The notes: generated by a model from the sequence alone, not told the origin. Counted from the first letter of the stretch, positions 34,701 through 43,309 are shown. The stretch is DNA of 64,000 nt from Streptomyces coffeae (GCF_016741875.1 NZ_JAERRF010000002.1:186001-250000), one strand, 5' to 3'. Program-made: numbers and translations.

Positions 34701-36903
34701 GGGGCAACGCCGCCCGGTCATCCCCTTGACGAACCTGGACGACTGGCTCGACTTCGCGGAAGCGCTGTTGGGCACGCAGGACGTGCCGGACGAGTCGTTT
34801 GTCTCGACGTTCGAGACGCTGGATGACCTCTACGTGTACGAGGAAGAGCTGCCCGAGTGGATGGGCATGGACCGCTTCCAATGGCTGGAGATCCGGTTCC
34901 CGTGGACGGCGGTCGCGAAGGATGTCGCGAAGGCGCAGGGCTTCTTCCACTGGGAGCTGGAGTTCGCGCAGGTGTTTGCGCGGGGTGGGTTTGACTTGCA
35001 GGTGGGGAATCCTCCTTGGGTGCGGCCGCAGTGGCATGAGGACCAAGTACTCGCGGAGCGGGAGCCGTGGTTCATGCTGGCTGAAAAGCCGAGTGTGGAG
35101 GAGTGGCGCCTGCGCAAGGAGGAGGTACTGAGCGCTACCAGCAACAACAAGACATACTTCCTCAGTGAGTTGGCCGCAAACACTGGGATCGCAGCCGCAC
35201 TTAGCAGTCCGGTCGCCTACCCACTGCTTGTGGGGACTAAGAGTGATCTGTATCGGGCCTTCATGACTCAGGTGTGGCAGCACATCGCACCGCGCGGCAG
35301 CGCAGGCTTGATCCATCCGGACACACATTTCGGCGGCGTTCGCGAAGGCGCCATTCGCGCCGCCGCATACCGACATCTCCGCGTTCACGCACACTTTGTG
35401 AACTCGGCGAACTGGGCCTTCGAAGACCTGCACCGATCCTGGGAATTCGGGATGCACATTTACGGCACTTCCCGGGAGCCCGACTTCCTGCATGTCAGCG
35501 AACTCCGTGGTGCCGAAGTATTGCCCGATTCACTGACCCATGATGGACACGGCACAGCACCCGCTATCAAGCACAACGGTTCGTGGGACGTTCGGCCACA
35601 CCGAGAGCGCGTTGTGCATGTAAACACTGCACTGCTGACCAGTTGGCAGGCTTTGCGGGGATCGACAGGCGAAGTAGCTGAAACTCCTCTACTGTATCCA
35701 GTTCTCGCCAGCGAGCAAGGCGCAGTCGAGGCCCTCGCAGCCCATACCAGCAGTCTAGCTGATTTCGATCCCCTGATCACAACAGGGTTTGACGAAGGAG
35801 CCGCCAAGAAGGACGGACTAATTCGCTGGGACACTCAGAACGCCCCCGAACTCTCTGATGTCATCCTTCAAGGACCGCACTTCGCATTGGCTCTCCCCTT
35901 TTCGAAGGAGCCGAGGATCCCCTGCCGCAATAACAGGGACTGGGACCTGCTCTCACCCACAGAGCTGCCTGAGACGTGCGTCCCCATGACCAACTACGTA
36001 CGGGCCTCCGATGAAGCAACCTACCGGGCGGCCCAGAACTCCTGGCTAGGAAAGCCTTTTACCGCGTTCTTCCGTCTGGCCTGGCGAGCCATGATCCCTT
36101 TCGCCAACAGCCGCAGCCTGTACGCCGCCCTCATCCCTCCCGGCCCTGCCCACGTCCACACCGTGCAGTCCCTGGCCTTCGCAGATAATGCGCTTACAGT
36201 CCTCAATTCAGGTTTCTGGGCGGCACTCCCTCTGGACTATCTGCTGCGGATCATGGGCCGTCCCCACCTTCAGACCACTGAAGCCCGCAGTATGCCTGCC
36301 CCCCATCCCAATCACCCCCTAGCCCCCGCACTCCTTCTCCGCACCATCCGCCTGAACGCTCTAACAACCCACTACTCTCCCCTATGGACGGAGCTTTACG
36401 ACTCCCGCTGGTCGGGCTACGAGAATTGGGCCACCAACTGGCCTACCGTAAAACCACTCGCCAGCGGGCTCAAGCCAACCTGGGAGTACAACACCCCCTT
36501 CCGAACCGAGCATGAGCGCCGCGCCGCACTCGTAGAGTTGGACGCCCTCGTCGCCGCCTGGCTCGGGATTACCGCCGACCAGCTCGTCGCGATCTTCAAG
36601 TCGCGCTACCCGCAGTTGTACGCTTACGAATCGGCGACCTACTTCGACGCCAACGGCCGTAAGATCGCCGCCGACTTCAACACGTACGGGCACGGCCAGA
36701 CCAAGCAGGACTACCTCGATCTCCTCGCCCACCTGGAAGACCCGGAGCGCACCCCACCCCCGGATGGTTACCGGGGCCCCTTCTACAAGGCGGATCGTGA
36801 AGCGGAGATGAGAGCCGCGCACGCGCACTTCCAGGCGCGGCTGGACGCGGAGATCGCCGCCGGGCGTTGGACGCCGCCCGTCCGTGAAGAGGCGAAGGCG
36901 TAG
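31738..36903 (+). CDS. DrmMI/PglX-like N6-adenine methyltransferase, very large
   Basis: A protein of 1721 residues from the ATG at 31738 (MTYDSLVNRGDYFSAHYLAE). Motif I lies at WRICEPALGSGAFLNEA near residue 635, the cofactor acidic strand GVDLNETAVELAEVSLWL near 697, and catalytic motif IV LQVGNPPWVRPQW near 1088. The long N-terminal part is helical; the C-terminal 600 residues look like a target-recognition and brace region, as in Eco57I-, PglX- and DrmMI-type enzymes. Bases 35,100-36,400, the predicted recognition domain, are visibly less GC-rich than the rest, suggesting exchange of this segment. It forms an operon with the DrmD-like helicase and ends before a strong terminator. Confidence 0.82.
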   Translation: MTYDSLVNRGDYFSAHYLAEVLPKDLKSGLLQAWKEREEAAKPAARTGGAPEPGQPEAAVPGGGELPVTPRAGLRELRRAYFRARSSFALPEDEDGIVAVRDTDDDTLTYGAPGWRERVRALNAEVLRALGYDAKPRILTVERARQTYQVPVAHAEKGLVALDCGWAAEPDAALDSEGRGRLLEEVVLDGSTTLTTGSNLASFLFACEEPPRYVLLLGGGVIVLADRAVWGEGRYLAVSLDTALQRNDTRVGGELDTVAGLFGADSLRTPEEGGENPLAELLGKSTRHAVGVSSELRDGLRTSVELIANEVLARLRDQGIRPEDIGELADLGRQLTRESLRYLYRILFLLYAEARPELGILPADYPEYQQGYGLGRLGELIADRQPVGEEARKGVYLYESLDLLFRKVQDGYRPRRTHGVEADPVGAKTSEDIGLRFEPLHSKLFEPESIRLIGADTLPDPRHDSDEALARGESVRYLDTRLRNATLYEVLHRLMITQGKKGERGGFISYAQLGINQLGAVYEGLMSYSGFIAGEELYEVAKGGDPKDGSWLVPKSKIDEYPDPVFVTRRDRDTGEVLRARHAPGSFVYRLSGRDRQTSASFYTPESLTKVTVQLALQHRLDQDGRDTEARELLDWRICEPALGSGAFLNEAINQVATEYLRRRQGELGRSIDTDQYAVELQKVKAYIALHNSYGVDLNETAVELAEVSLWLNTMHPGMEAPWFGLHLRRGNSLIGGRREVYAADRLKKGGWLGATPERFPLAEALGGEPLPEGAVHHFLLPAKEWGAVAAEKEAKALAPEAAKALGAWRKAITKSPTAKQTTRLQGLARRAEYLWGLVVRRLELSEREISRRIGVWGAEDDWLRRPEVAVQREKVLTDLHAEDTPYWRLKKLMDTWSALWFWPVQSASLLNGTHEQYARAEALAERAAEFEAGAESGPAAAAEEDSGVLMAWEADALPGFAAEPKQMALTRDSVSRRRTGRRVEQVKGQRRPVIPLTNLDDWLDFAEALLGTQDVPDESFVSTFETLDDLYVYEEELPEWMGMDRFQWLEIRFPWTAVAKDVAKAQGFFHWELEFAQVFARGGFDLQVGNPPWVRPQWHEDQVLAEREPWFMLAEKPSVEEWRLRKEEVLSATSNNKTYFLSELAANTGIAAALSSPVAYPLLVGTKSDLYRAFMTQVWQHIAPRGSAGLIHPDTHFGGVREGAIRAAAYRHLRVHAHFVNSANWAFEDLHRSWEFGMHIYGTSREPDFLHVSELRGAEVLPDSLTHDGHGTAPAIKHNGSWDVRPHRERVVHVNTALLTSWQALRGSTGEVAETPLLYPVLASEQGAVEALAAHTSSLADFDPLITTGFDEGAAKKDGLIRWDTQNAPELSDVILQGPHFALALPFSKEPRIPCRNNRDWDLLSPTELPETCVPMTNYVRASDEATYRAAQNSWLGKPFTAFFRLAWRAMIPFANSRSLYAALIPPGPAHVHTVQSLAFADNALTVLNSGFWAALPLDYLLRIMGRPHLQTTEARSMPAPHPNHPLAPALLLRTIRLNALTTHYSPLWTELYDSRWSGYENWATNWPTVKPLASGLKPTWEYNTPFRTEHERRAALVELDALVAAWLGITADQLVAIFKSRYPQLYAYESATYFDANGRKIAADFNTYGHGQTKQDYLDLLAHLEDPERTPPPDGYRGPFYKADREAEMRAAHAHFQARLDAEIAAGRWTPPVREEAKA

Positions 36904-36926
36904 TCGAAGGGCTTTGGCTCGGCACA

Positions 36927-36962
36927 GGGCTGCCCCTGACGCTGTGGCGTCAGGGGCAGCCC
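36927..36962 (+). terminator. Strong bidirectional terminator between convergent operons
   Basis: A perfect 15-bp stem (GGGCTGCCCCTGACG and complement) with a 6-nt loop lies 23 bases after the methyltransferase stop and 23 bases before the convergent DUF397 stop. It can serve both transcripts. Confidence 0.75.
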
Positions 36963-36985
36963 TTCGATGTCTCTCGCGGCGGCTC

Positions 36986-37249
36986 TTATCGGCCCGCGAA
37001 GTTGACGAACGCCGTCCAGGCAGCAGCATCAACCGTAAGGCCCGGACGGGTTATGTCCTTGGAGTCCCGTACGTGAACGGTATGTGGGCAGACTGCTATC
37101 TCTACGCACTGTCCGCCGTCTCCGGCGCTGTGACTGGACTTGCACCACTCCATGGCGACCTCAACGCAGTCTCCACCATCTCCCGCGCTGTGACTGCTCT
37201 TGAACCAAGCAAGTACGTCGCTTCGGCGCACGGCATGCTCCACGCTCAT
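36986..37249 (-). CDS. DUF397 protein with duplicated N-terminal half (cassette 2)
   Basis: A protein of 87 residues carrying the DUF397 N-terminal motif twice: AWFKSSHSAGDGGDCVEVA at about residue 14 and EWCKSSHSAGDGGQCVEIA at about residue 34, followed by one HVRDSKDITRPGL C-terminal motif. The second copy has Cys for Phe. Family members act with the upstream XRE/DUF5753 regulator, whose stop it overlaps by four bases (ATGA). The internal duplication distinguishes it from the single-domain copy at 3671. Confidence 0.85.
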   Translation of the reverse strand: MSVEHAVRRSDVLAWFKSSHSAGDGGDCVEVAMEWCKSSHSAGDGGQCVEIAVCPHTVHVRDSKDITRPGLTVDAAAWTAFVNFAGR

Positions 37250-38133
37250 TCCTCTCTCAGTAGCTTCTCAATCAAGGCCACCGACTCCTGCGGGGTAAGA
37301 GCCTGAGCTCGCAGAGTCCCGTAGGTGGCTTCCAGCTCTCGCACCCTGGTTCGCTCTGTATGCAAGCGACTGTCGCTCTGGACCTCTGTATAGGCGATCC
37401 TCCGCCCATCCTTCATTTCCATCAAGGTGAACGGGCCTGCCAACCCAGCGTGCTCCTTACGCCTCAAAGGCATCACCTGTACATCTACGTTGCGAGCCTG
37501 CCCGATCAACATGATCTGCTCCAACTGGCCTCTCCAGACCTGGTCACCCCCGAGACGCTTGTGCAACGCGGCCTCTTCGATGACGAAGCTCATGTGCGGG
37601 AGTGGCCGACGGGTGAAGATCTCCTGTCTCGCCAGGCGCGCAGCGAGCCGTTGTTCGATGGTCTCCTCGTCCAGCAGAGGACGCCACTCCCGAAAGACCG
37701 CCCTCGCGTAATCCGGTGTCTGCAACAGCCCCTTGACCACATGCGTGTCGTAAGCGTGCAGCTCAACCGCCTGCGCCTCCAGCCTCGCCGCATCCTGGAA
37801 GAACGGCGGATACTGCGCCTTCTCCATCTCCTCCTTCATCTCCAGGAGGACACCGCCCGCGTCCAGTACCTCGTCCGCCCGGTCGATCAATCGGGGCGGC
37901 GGGATCCGCCGGCCCTGCTCGTAGGCGGCGATGGTGGACACCGAGTATCCGACCATCGACGCGAACTCCGGGCGTTCCAGACCCGCCCGCAGCCGACAGC
38001 ACTTCAGCTGCCGCCCAAACACCCGCACAATGCCCGAGTTGACCTCCGGTTCCGGCCCCGGATCAGGCTGCTGCCCATCCCTCAGGCCGACCGCCCCCTC
38101 GTTCTCCACGCCCGTCGGTTCGCTCATCTCCAT
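37246..38133 (-). CDS. XRE-family regulator with DUF5753 (cassette 2)
   Basis: The helix-turn-helix (LKCCRLRAGLERPEFASMVG, then STIAAYEQGRRIPPPRLI) is followed by a DUF5753 domain (LLQTPDYARAVFREW, LDEETIEQRLAARL, RKEHAGLAGPFTLMEM, YGTLRAQALTPQESVALIE). It is a paralogue of the regulator at 3862. Three nearby ATGs (38151, 38133, 38127) are possible; the acidic N-terminal tail makes the choice uncertain. Cassette 2 lies between the DISARM-like pair and the caspase system and may control one of them, which is inference. Confidence 0.85.
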   Translation of the reverse strand: MEMSEPTGVENEGAVGLRDGQQPDPGPEPEVNSGIVRVFGRQLKCCRLRAGLERPEFASMVGYSVSTIAAYEQGRRIPPPRLIDRADEVLDAGGVLLEMKEEMEKAQYPPFFQDAARLEAQAVELHAYDTHVVKGLLQTPDYARAVFREWRPLLDEETIEQRLAARLARQEIFTRRPLPHMSFVIEEAALHKRLGGDQVWRGQLEQIMLIGQARNVDVQVMPLRRKEHAGLAGPFTLMEMKDGRRIAYTEVQSDSRLHTERTRVRELEATYGTLRAQALTPQESVALIEKLLREE

Positions 38134-38265
38134 AACCGCCTCCCCGGCCAACGCAACCCCGCGTCGTTCGTTACGCTCCGCCCCGCCTACACACGCAAAC
38201 AGGCCACGTACAGCGACAGTCCGTGTGCGCGTCGTATCTGGTCACGCTAAGACCAGGCCGGAAGC

Positions 38266-38778
38266 GTGGACCACATGAACAGCGAGAATTCCCCCGTACA
38301 GGGGGCCATCAGCCAGGCCCGCAGGCCCGCTCACGCCGAGACTCACCCCGCCCAGACCAGCCACCCCCACCTCCTCCGCGAGTTCTCGATGCGGTTCACG
38401 TCCTCGCGGCACGGCGCTCGCCTCGCCCGTCGCCTCGTCTCCCACCGGCTGGACACGTGGGGCCACCCGTACGACGGTCGCGCCAACGAGACGCTGACGC
38501 TGATCACCGCGGAGTTGGCCGCGAACGCCATCCGCCATGGGCACGTACCCGGCCGGGACTTCCGTGTCCGTCTGACCGAGGCCGGGGACACGCTCCGCGT
38601 CGAGGTCACCGACACCCGCACCGAACGCGTACCGCCGCTGACCGCCCAGGAGCCACCGGGCGACGTCGAGTCGGGCCGGGGCCTGCTCATCGTCGCCCAG
38701 TTGGCTACCCGTTGGGCGGTCGGCCCGCGCGAAAACGGACCTGGGAAAACCGTATGGGCCGAGCTGCACCTTCGGTGA
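38266..38778 (+). CDS. RsbW/AbaA-like ATP-binding protein, cassette 2
   Basis: A GHKL ATPase domain with LITAELAANAIRHGHVPGRD near residue 78 (N box), VEVTDTRTERV, and SGRGLLIVAQLATRWAVG near the end, closing with KTVWAELHLR. It is a paralogue of the protein at 4880, with the same divergent arrangement relative to the XRE gene. The start could be the GTG at 38266 or the ATG at 38275. These single-domain proteins are thought to act by protein binding and phosphorylation in developmental switches. Confidence 0.85.
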   Translation: MDHMNSENSPVQGAISQARRPAHAETHPAQTSHPHLLREFSMRFTSSRHGARLARRLVSHRLDTWGHPYDGRANETLTLITAELAANAIRHGHVPGRDFRVRLTEAGDTLRVEVTDTRTERVPPLTAQEPPGDVESGRGLLIVAQLATRWAVGPRENGPGKTVWAELHLR

Positions 38779-38940
38779 TGGACGAGCGACCGCCGTCGGT
38801 CAACCAGATTCGCGCCAACGACCAGCGGTTTTCGGTAATGGACGCGCCCGTTGTCAGTACCGGGGACTAACCTCGTGCGCTCCGTGCGGGCACGCGCCCA
38901 CGCGGCCCGGCCACACCACGGAAGCCCAGGGGGACGCACC

Positions 38941-39360
38941 GTGACCACCATGCCCAACGCCCCGTCCGGATACCGGATCTCCATCGTCGACGAGGACCCG
39001 CTCCGCGCCCGTAAGGAGGCGCGCGAACTCCTCGCCGAGATCGCCAACGCCGATCCGGGCGCGGTCCTGGACATCCCCCGGCAGCGCACATCCGAGGGTA
39101 CGGACAAAGGCGGGCTGTCCGTCGACACGATCGGGGTGCTGATCAGCGCCGGTTCACTGGTCACGGCCGGGGTACAGCTCTGGCTGTCCCGCGTACCGCA
39201 GCGGACGATAGTCGCCAGGCGGCCCGATGGCGCGACCCTCCAGATCACCGGCAAGGAGGCGCGCGAGGACGACGAGCGGATCGAGCGGTTCCTCGCGGGC
39301 GGTGACCAGCCCGCCGACGGCCGTGAAGGCGACGACGGCGACGCGACGGCGGCGGGCTGA
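38941..39360 (+). CDS. Effector-associated constant component EACC1 protein
   Basis: A protein of 139 residues from a GTG preceded by AGGGGGA. One hydrophobic helix (TIGVLISAGSLVTAGVQLWL, about residues 61-80) is followed by a strand pair RTIVARRPDGATLQITGKEA and an acidic tail. This is the layout of EACC1, a small component that constantly accompanies peptidase and other effectors in actinobacterial ternary conflict systems, where it is thought to couple effector activation to the membrane. It is encoded seven bases before the caspase-helicase gene, its likely partner. Confidence 0.82.
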   Translation: MTTMPNAPSGYRISIVDEDPLRARKEARELLAEIANADPGAVLDIPRQRTSEGTDKGGLSVDTIGVLISAGSLVTAGVQLWLSRVPQRTIVARRPDGATLQITGKEAREDDERIERFLAGGDQPADGREGDDGDATAAG

Positions 39361-39366
39361 GCGCGT

Positions 39367-42300
39367 ATGACCGACAACGACCGGTACGCCATGCTCGTCG
39401 GCGTCTCCACCTACGACAGCGACGCCTACCCCGATCTCCCGCCCGTCCGCGCCGACCTGCACTACATGCGGGCGGTGCTGGAGAACACCGAGATCGGCAT
39501 GTACAACGACTGCGCGGTGGTCGCCGAGCCGACCCGCGCCGAGATGCTGCATGCCGTAGAAACTTTCCTGGAAGATCGGCAGCCGAGCGAGACGGCTCTG
39601 CTGTACTTCAGCGGGCACGGGGAGTTCTGCGAGGACGACAACCAGCTGTACTTCCTCACCCGGGACGCCGACCCCGACGACCTGCCGGGCACAGCCGTAC
39701 CGGCCGAGTTCCTGGAGCGGATGCTCCAGTCCTGCCGTGCCGCGTCGAAACTCGTGCTGCTGGACTGCTGCTCCAGCGGGTCCGTCGTCCAGGGCTGGAC
39801 CGCCAAGGGCGCCCCGGGCGATGCCGACGAGCGGCCCGCGCCCAGCACCCTGCTGCGGCCGACGGGCGTGTACTTCATCACCGCGTCCGACGCGCTTCAG
39901 TCCGCCTCCGCCATGGCGCCGTCCGGATCCACGCTCGGCACGTCCCGGTTTACCGGAGAGATCGTGGAAGGACTGCGGAACGGGCGGATCAAGGGCGGCG
40001 GCTGGATCACGCCGGACGACCTCTTCGACTACCTGACGGCACAGATGGCGCGCAACGGCGTGCCCGAGGAGCAGCGCCCCACCAAGTCCACGATCCGGGC
40101 CACCCGAAGCCTGCCCTTCGCGCGGTCGGTGGCACGTCCCGTCCACCTCCCGACCCTGCCGCGTGACGCGACGGAGGCGGCACAGCCGTCCCCCGCCCTG
40201 CTGAAGGCCCGGGAACTGGCAGTGCTGGACGCGCGGGACGGCCTGGACTGGCAGCGGCTGCTGCACTACTACGTACGGTGCCTCACCGCCGAGGCGGCGG
40301 CCGGGATGCTGCCCGACCGCGACAGCGAGCGGGATTCGGGGTACTTCCTGCTGGGCAGGGGCGAGGAGATCATCCAGTCGGGGCGGGGCTCGACCTTTCG
40401 GGCACCCGGGCAACTGCCCAGGCCGCAGGCCCGGCCGGGCAGGAGCGACGGCGATACGGGAACGCAGCAGGAGTATTGGTACGGCTATCCGGCCGTCACG
40501 CTCCCCGTACGCGAGGGAGGTGGCCGGGGACGCCGTACGCCCGTGACCATCGCGCCGCTGTTGGTCCAGCAGATGGAACTCACGCCGGACGAGAACGGCC
40601 AGGACGTACTCCGGCCGACCGGGGTTCCCGCCCTGCACACCGGTGTCGTATCGGAACTGCTGGACGCCGACGACGCGGCCGACCTCGTCGCCGGCTGGCA
40701 GCCGACCTGGCAGGAGGGCAACGACACACAAATGCTGCGGGCTGTGCGGCAGTTACTGGAGGAACTGGGGCTGCCGGAGCTGGAACCGCTCGATCCGTCC
40801 GAGCTGAGCGAGCGGACGGTGATGCAGGCGCTGCGGCCCGGCGCGCACAACGCGGCCGTCCTGCTGGTGCCGTCCGGTGTGGAGGCGAACGCGACGCAGG
40901 GTCTGGTGGACAACCTGCTGCAGATGTCGACGCGGACGGCCCAGATCCCCGGCACCGCGCTGGACGCGCTGCTCAGCGGCGGTGAGGCGGACGCGGGGGC
41001 GGGACCCTCGGCCGTCGTGGTGGCACCGGGGCCGTGCAACGAAAGTCAGGAGCTGGTGGTCTCCTCGGCGATGACGCGGGCGCTGACGGTGGCCACGGGG
41101 CCGCCCGGCACGGGCAAAAGCGAGGTGGTCACGGCCACCGTCACCACCTGTGTCGCCGCCGGACAGTCCGTGCTGGTCGCGTCCACGAACAACGAGGCGG
41201 TGGACGTCGTCGCCGAACGCTGCGACGCCATTGCGCCGGGGCTCATGATGCGGACGGGCAACTCGAAGGCGCTGAAGGAGGAGGCCGAGAAGCTGGAGCG
41301 GCTGCTCGGCGAGCCCATGGAGGCCCCGCGGCGGGGTTCGGCGACCGTGGGCGGGGAGCTGCGCAACACCCGTGCGCGGGCCGCCGGGCAGCGGGAGGAG
41401 GCGGAACGCCGTGTCGGTGAGGAGGGGCGGCTGCTGGACCTGCTCCGGGAACGGGAGGAACGGGCCGCCGCGCTGGAGCTGCCGCTGACGCTGCTGGAGT
41501 CCGTGTGGAAAGCAGCGGCGGCCGGGAACGGTGCTGCCGCGCTGGGCCGCTGGGAGAGCAGGGCCAGGAAGGCGGCCGGGGCTCGCCGGTGGCTGCTCGG
41601 CGGGTGGCGCAGGGCGCGGGCACTGGCCGCGCTGGTCGCCGCCAGTGCCTCGGTGGGTGACAGCCCGGCGTGGCCGGGTTGGGCGAACGAGCGGCCCGTA
41701 CCGCCGGAGCTGCTGGAGGCCCTGGGTGACGCGGTGGCCGTGGAGCGCCGGCTGCGGGAGCTCGTACCCGGGCACACCGATTGGGACGAAGACGGGCTGA
41801 AGCAGGAGCGCCTGGAGACGGCGGATGTCCTGTCGGAGCTGTCCGCGGAACTGTCCCGGGCGGTGTCGGCGGAAGCGCTGACGCGGGCGCGCGGGCTGAT
41901 GGGGCAGCGGCTCCAGGCGCTGCGGAGCCGTCGGGGATTCCGCAAGAGCCAGCAGAACCTGATGGCGCACCTCAAGGGGTGGGCGATCAGCACCCACTCG
42001 GTGCGGCAGCTCGAACTCACCCCGAAGCTGTTCGACCTCGTCGTCATCGACGAGGCCAGCCAGTGCTCGATACCGTCGGTGCTGCCGCTGCTCTTCCGGG
42101 CCCGGCGGGCACTGATCATCGGCGACCCGATGCAGCTGGGCCATATCGCCAACATCGCGCCGCAGCAGGAGCGGCAGGCGAGGGTCCGGTCGGGGCTGAG
42201 CGCCGCGCAGCTGGAGGACCACCGGCTCACGTACCACGTGCACTCGACGTACCACGCGGCCGCGCAGCACGGTGACACCGCGCTGCTGCTCGACGAGCAC

Positions 42301-43287
42301 TACCGGTGCCACCCGCGGATCGCCGACGTCGTCAACGGCTACTGCTACGCAGGCCAGTTGCAGGTGCTGACCGACGTACGGCGGCAGGTTCCGGCGCTCG
42401 ACCCGGTGGGGGCGACCGATCCGGCGCCGGTGCTCGGCTGGGTGGACGTGCCGGGCGGCGAGTCGGCGCGGGGCAGCGACGGACAGTCCTGGCGCAACGA
42501 CGCCGAGGCCGGGGCCGTGCGGCGAGTGGTGGACGAACTGCTCGCGCGGCTGCCGCAGGACGCGACGGTGGGCGTGGTGACGCCGTTCCGGGCGCAGAAG
42601 CAGGCGCTGGCGCGGGTGTGGCGCGACGACGACCGGGTGCGGGTGGGGACGGTGCACGCGTTCCAGGGCGGGCAGCGCGACGTGATGGTGCTGAGCCCGG
42701 TGGCCACGCTCAACACCCCACCGAGGACGACGCACTGGGTGGCGAGCCAGGTCAACCTGTGGAACGTGGCGATCACGAGGGCCAAATCGCAGCTGATCAC
42801 GGTGGGCAGCCATGCCTTCTGGCAGGGGCAGAGCGGTCTTCCCGCGATGCTCGCCGGGCGCTCGTTGCCGTTGGGGGCGGGGGCCTCTGATGAACACGGC
42901 CCGGACGCCGGGCACGCCATCGGTGATGTGCGGGGGACGGCCGGCACGGGTACCGCCCTCCGCGAAGAGCTTGCCGACCGGCTCCAGCAGTACCTCCGCG
43001 AGCATGGCGTCGCTGATCTGGAACGCGCGACGGTCGTCGGCGGCCACACGGTGGATCTGCTGTTCACCGCCGGCGGGGAGAACACCGCCGTACTGCTCGA
43101 CACGGGCCCGCCGCCCGGCCACGCCCCGGCGAGGCATCTGCGGCTCACGCACGCCCGGGGTGATCTGCTGACCGGTCTGCCGTCCGGCGGCCAGGGAGCG
43201 AAGGTGTGCGAGGTGACCCGGACGGTGCGGGTTCCGGCGTGGCGGATCCTGGCGGGGGAGGACATGCTGGCGCCGCTGTTCGACTGA
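39367..43287 (+). CDS. Caspase (peptidase C14)-UPF1-type SF1 helicase fusion
   Basis: A protein of 1306 residues. Residues 1-250 form a caspase fold with the catalytic His in LLYFSGHGE near 83 and the catalytic Cys in VLLDCCSSG near 136. After a linker, an SF1 helicase of the UPF1/Dna2 kind shows Walker A VATGPPGTGKSEVVTA near 580, motif II VVIDEASQCSIPSV near 896, LIIGDPMQLGHI, LDEHYRCHPRI, and VGTVHAFQGGQRDVMVL with AITRAKSQL at the end. The last 110 residues hold a strand-rich domain (VVGGHTVDLLF, TAVLLDTG) like a degenerate Vsr nuclease. With EACC1 upstream it forms a two-gene conflict system: the helicase would sense nucleic acid, the caspase would be the killing effector. Confidence 0.87.
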   Translation: MTDNDRYAMLVGVSTYDSDAYPDLPPVRADLHYMRAVLENTEIGMYNDCAVVAEPTRAEMLHAVETFLEDRQPSETALLYFSGHGEFCEDDNQLYFLTRDADPDDLPGTAVPAEFLERMLQSCRAASKLVLLDCCSSGSVVQGWTAKGAPGDADERPAPSTLLRPTGVYFITASDALQSASAMAPSGSTLGTSRFTGEIVEGLRNGRIKGGGWITPDDLFDYLTAQMARNGVPEEQRPTKSTIRATRSLPFARSVARPVHLPTLPRDATEAAQPSPALLKARELAVLDARDGLDWQRLLHYYVRCLTAEAAAGMLPDRDSERDSGYFLLGRGEEIIQSGRGSTFRAPGQLPRPQARPGRSDGDTGTQQEYWYGYPAVTLPVREGGGRGRRTPVTIAPLLVQQMELTPDENGQDVLRPTGVPALHTGVVSELLDADDAADLVAGWQPTWQEGNDTQMLRAVRQLLEELGLPELEPLDPSELSERTVMQALRPGAHNAAVLLVPSGVEANATQGLVDNLLQMSTRTAQIPGTALDALLSGGEADAGAGPSAVVVAPGPCNESQELVVSSAMTRALTVATGPPGTGKSEVVTATVTTCVAAGQSVLVASTNNEAVDVVAERCDAIAPGLMMRTGNSKALKEEAEKLERLLGEPMEAPRRGSATVGGELRNTRARAAGQREEAERRVGEEGRLLDLLREREERAAALELPLTLLESVWKAAAAGNGAAALGRWESRARKAAGARRWLLGGWRRARALAALVAASASVGDSPAWPGWANERPVPPELLEALGDAVAVERRLRELVPGHTDWDEDGLKQERLETADVLSELSAELSRAVSAEALTRARGLMGQRLQALRSRRGFRKSQQNLMAHLKGWAISTHSVRQLELTPKLFDLVVIDEASQCSIPSVLPLLFRARRALIIGDPMQLGHIANIAPQQERQARVRSGLSAAQLEDHRLTYHVHSTYHAAAQHGDTALLLDEHYRCHPRIADVVNGYCYAGQLQVLTDVRRQVPALDPVGATDPAPVLGWVDVPGGESARGSDGQSWRNDAEAGAVRRVVDELLARLPQDATVGVVTPFRAQKQALARVWRDDDRVRVGTVHAFQGGQRDVMVLSPVATLNTPPRTTHWVASQVNLWNVAITRAKSQLITVGSHAFWQGQSGLPAMLAGRSLPLGAGASDEHGPDAGHAIGDVRGTAGTGTALREELADRLQQYLREHGVADLERATVVGGHTVDLLFTAGGENTAVLLDTGPPPGHAPARHLRLTHARGDLLTGLPSGGQGAKVCEVTRTVRVPAWRILAGEDMLAPLFD

Positions 43288-43309
43288 GCCCGCCCACGCC
43301 AAGGCCGGG

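Noticed and set aside
31348..35493. 1381-codon minus-strand open frame opposite the methyltransferase
   Set aside because: It has low-complexity His/Leu/Arg/Gln composition and no start signal; the plus strand carries the methyltransferase motifs.
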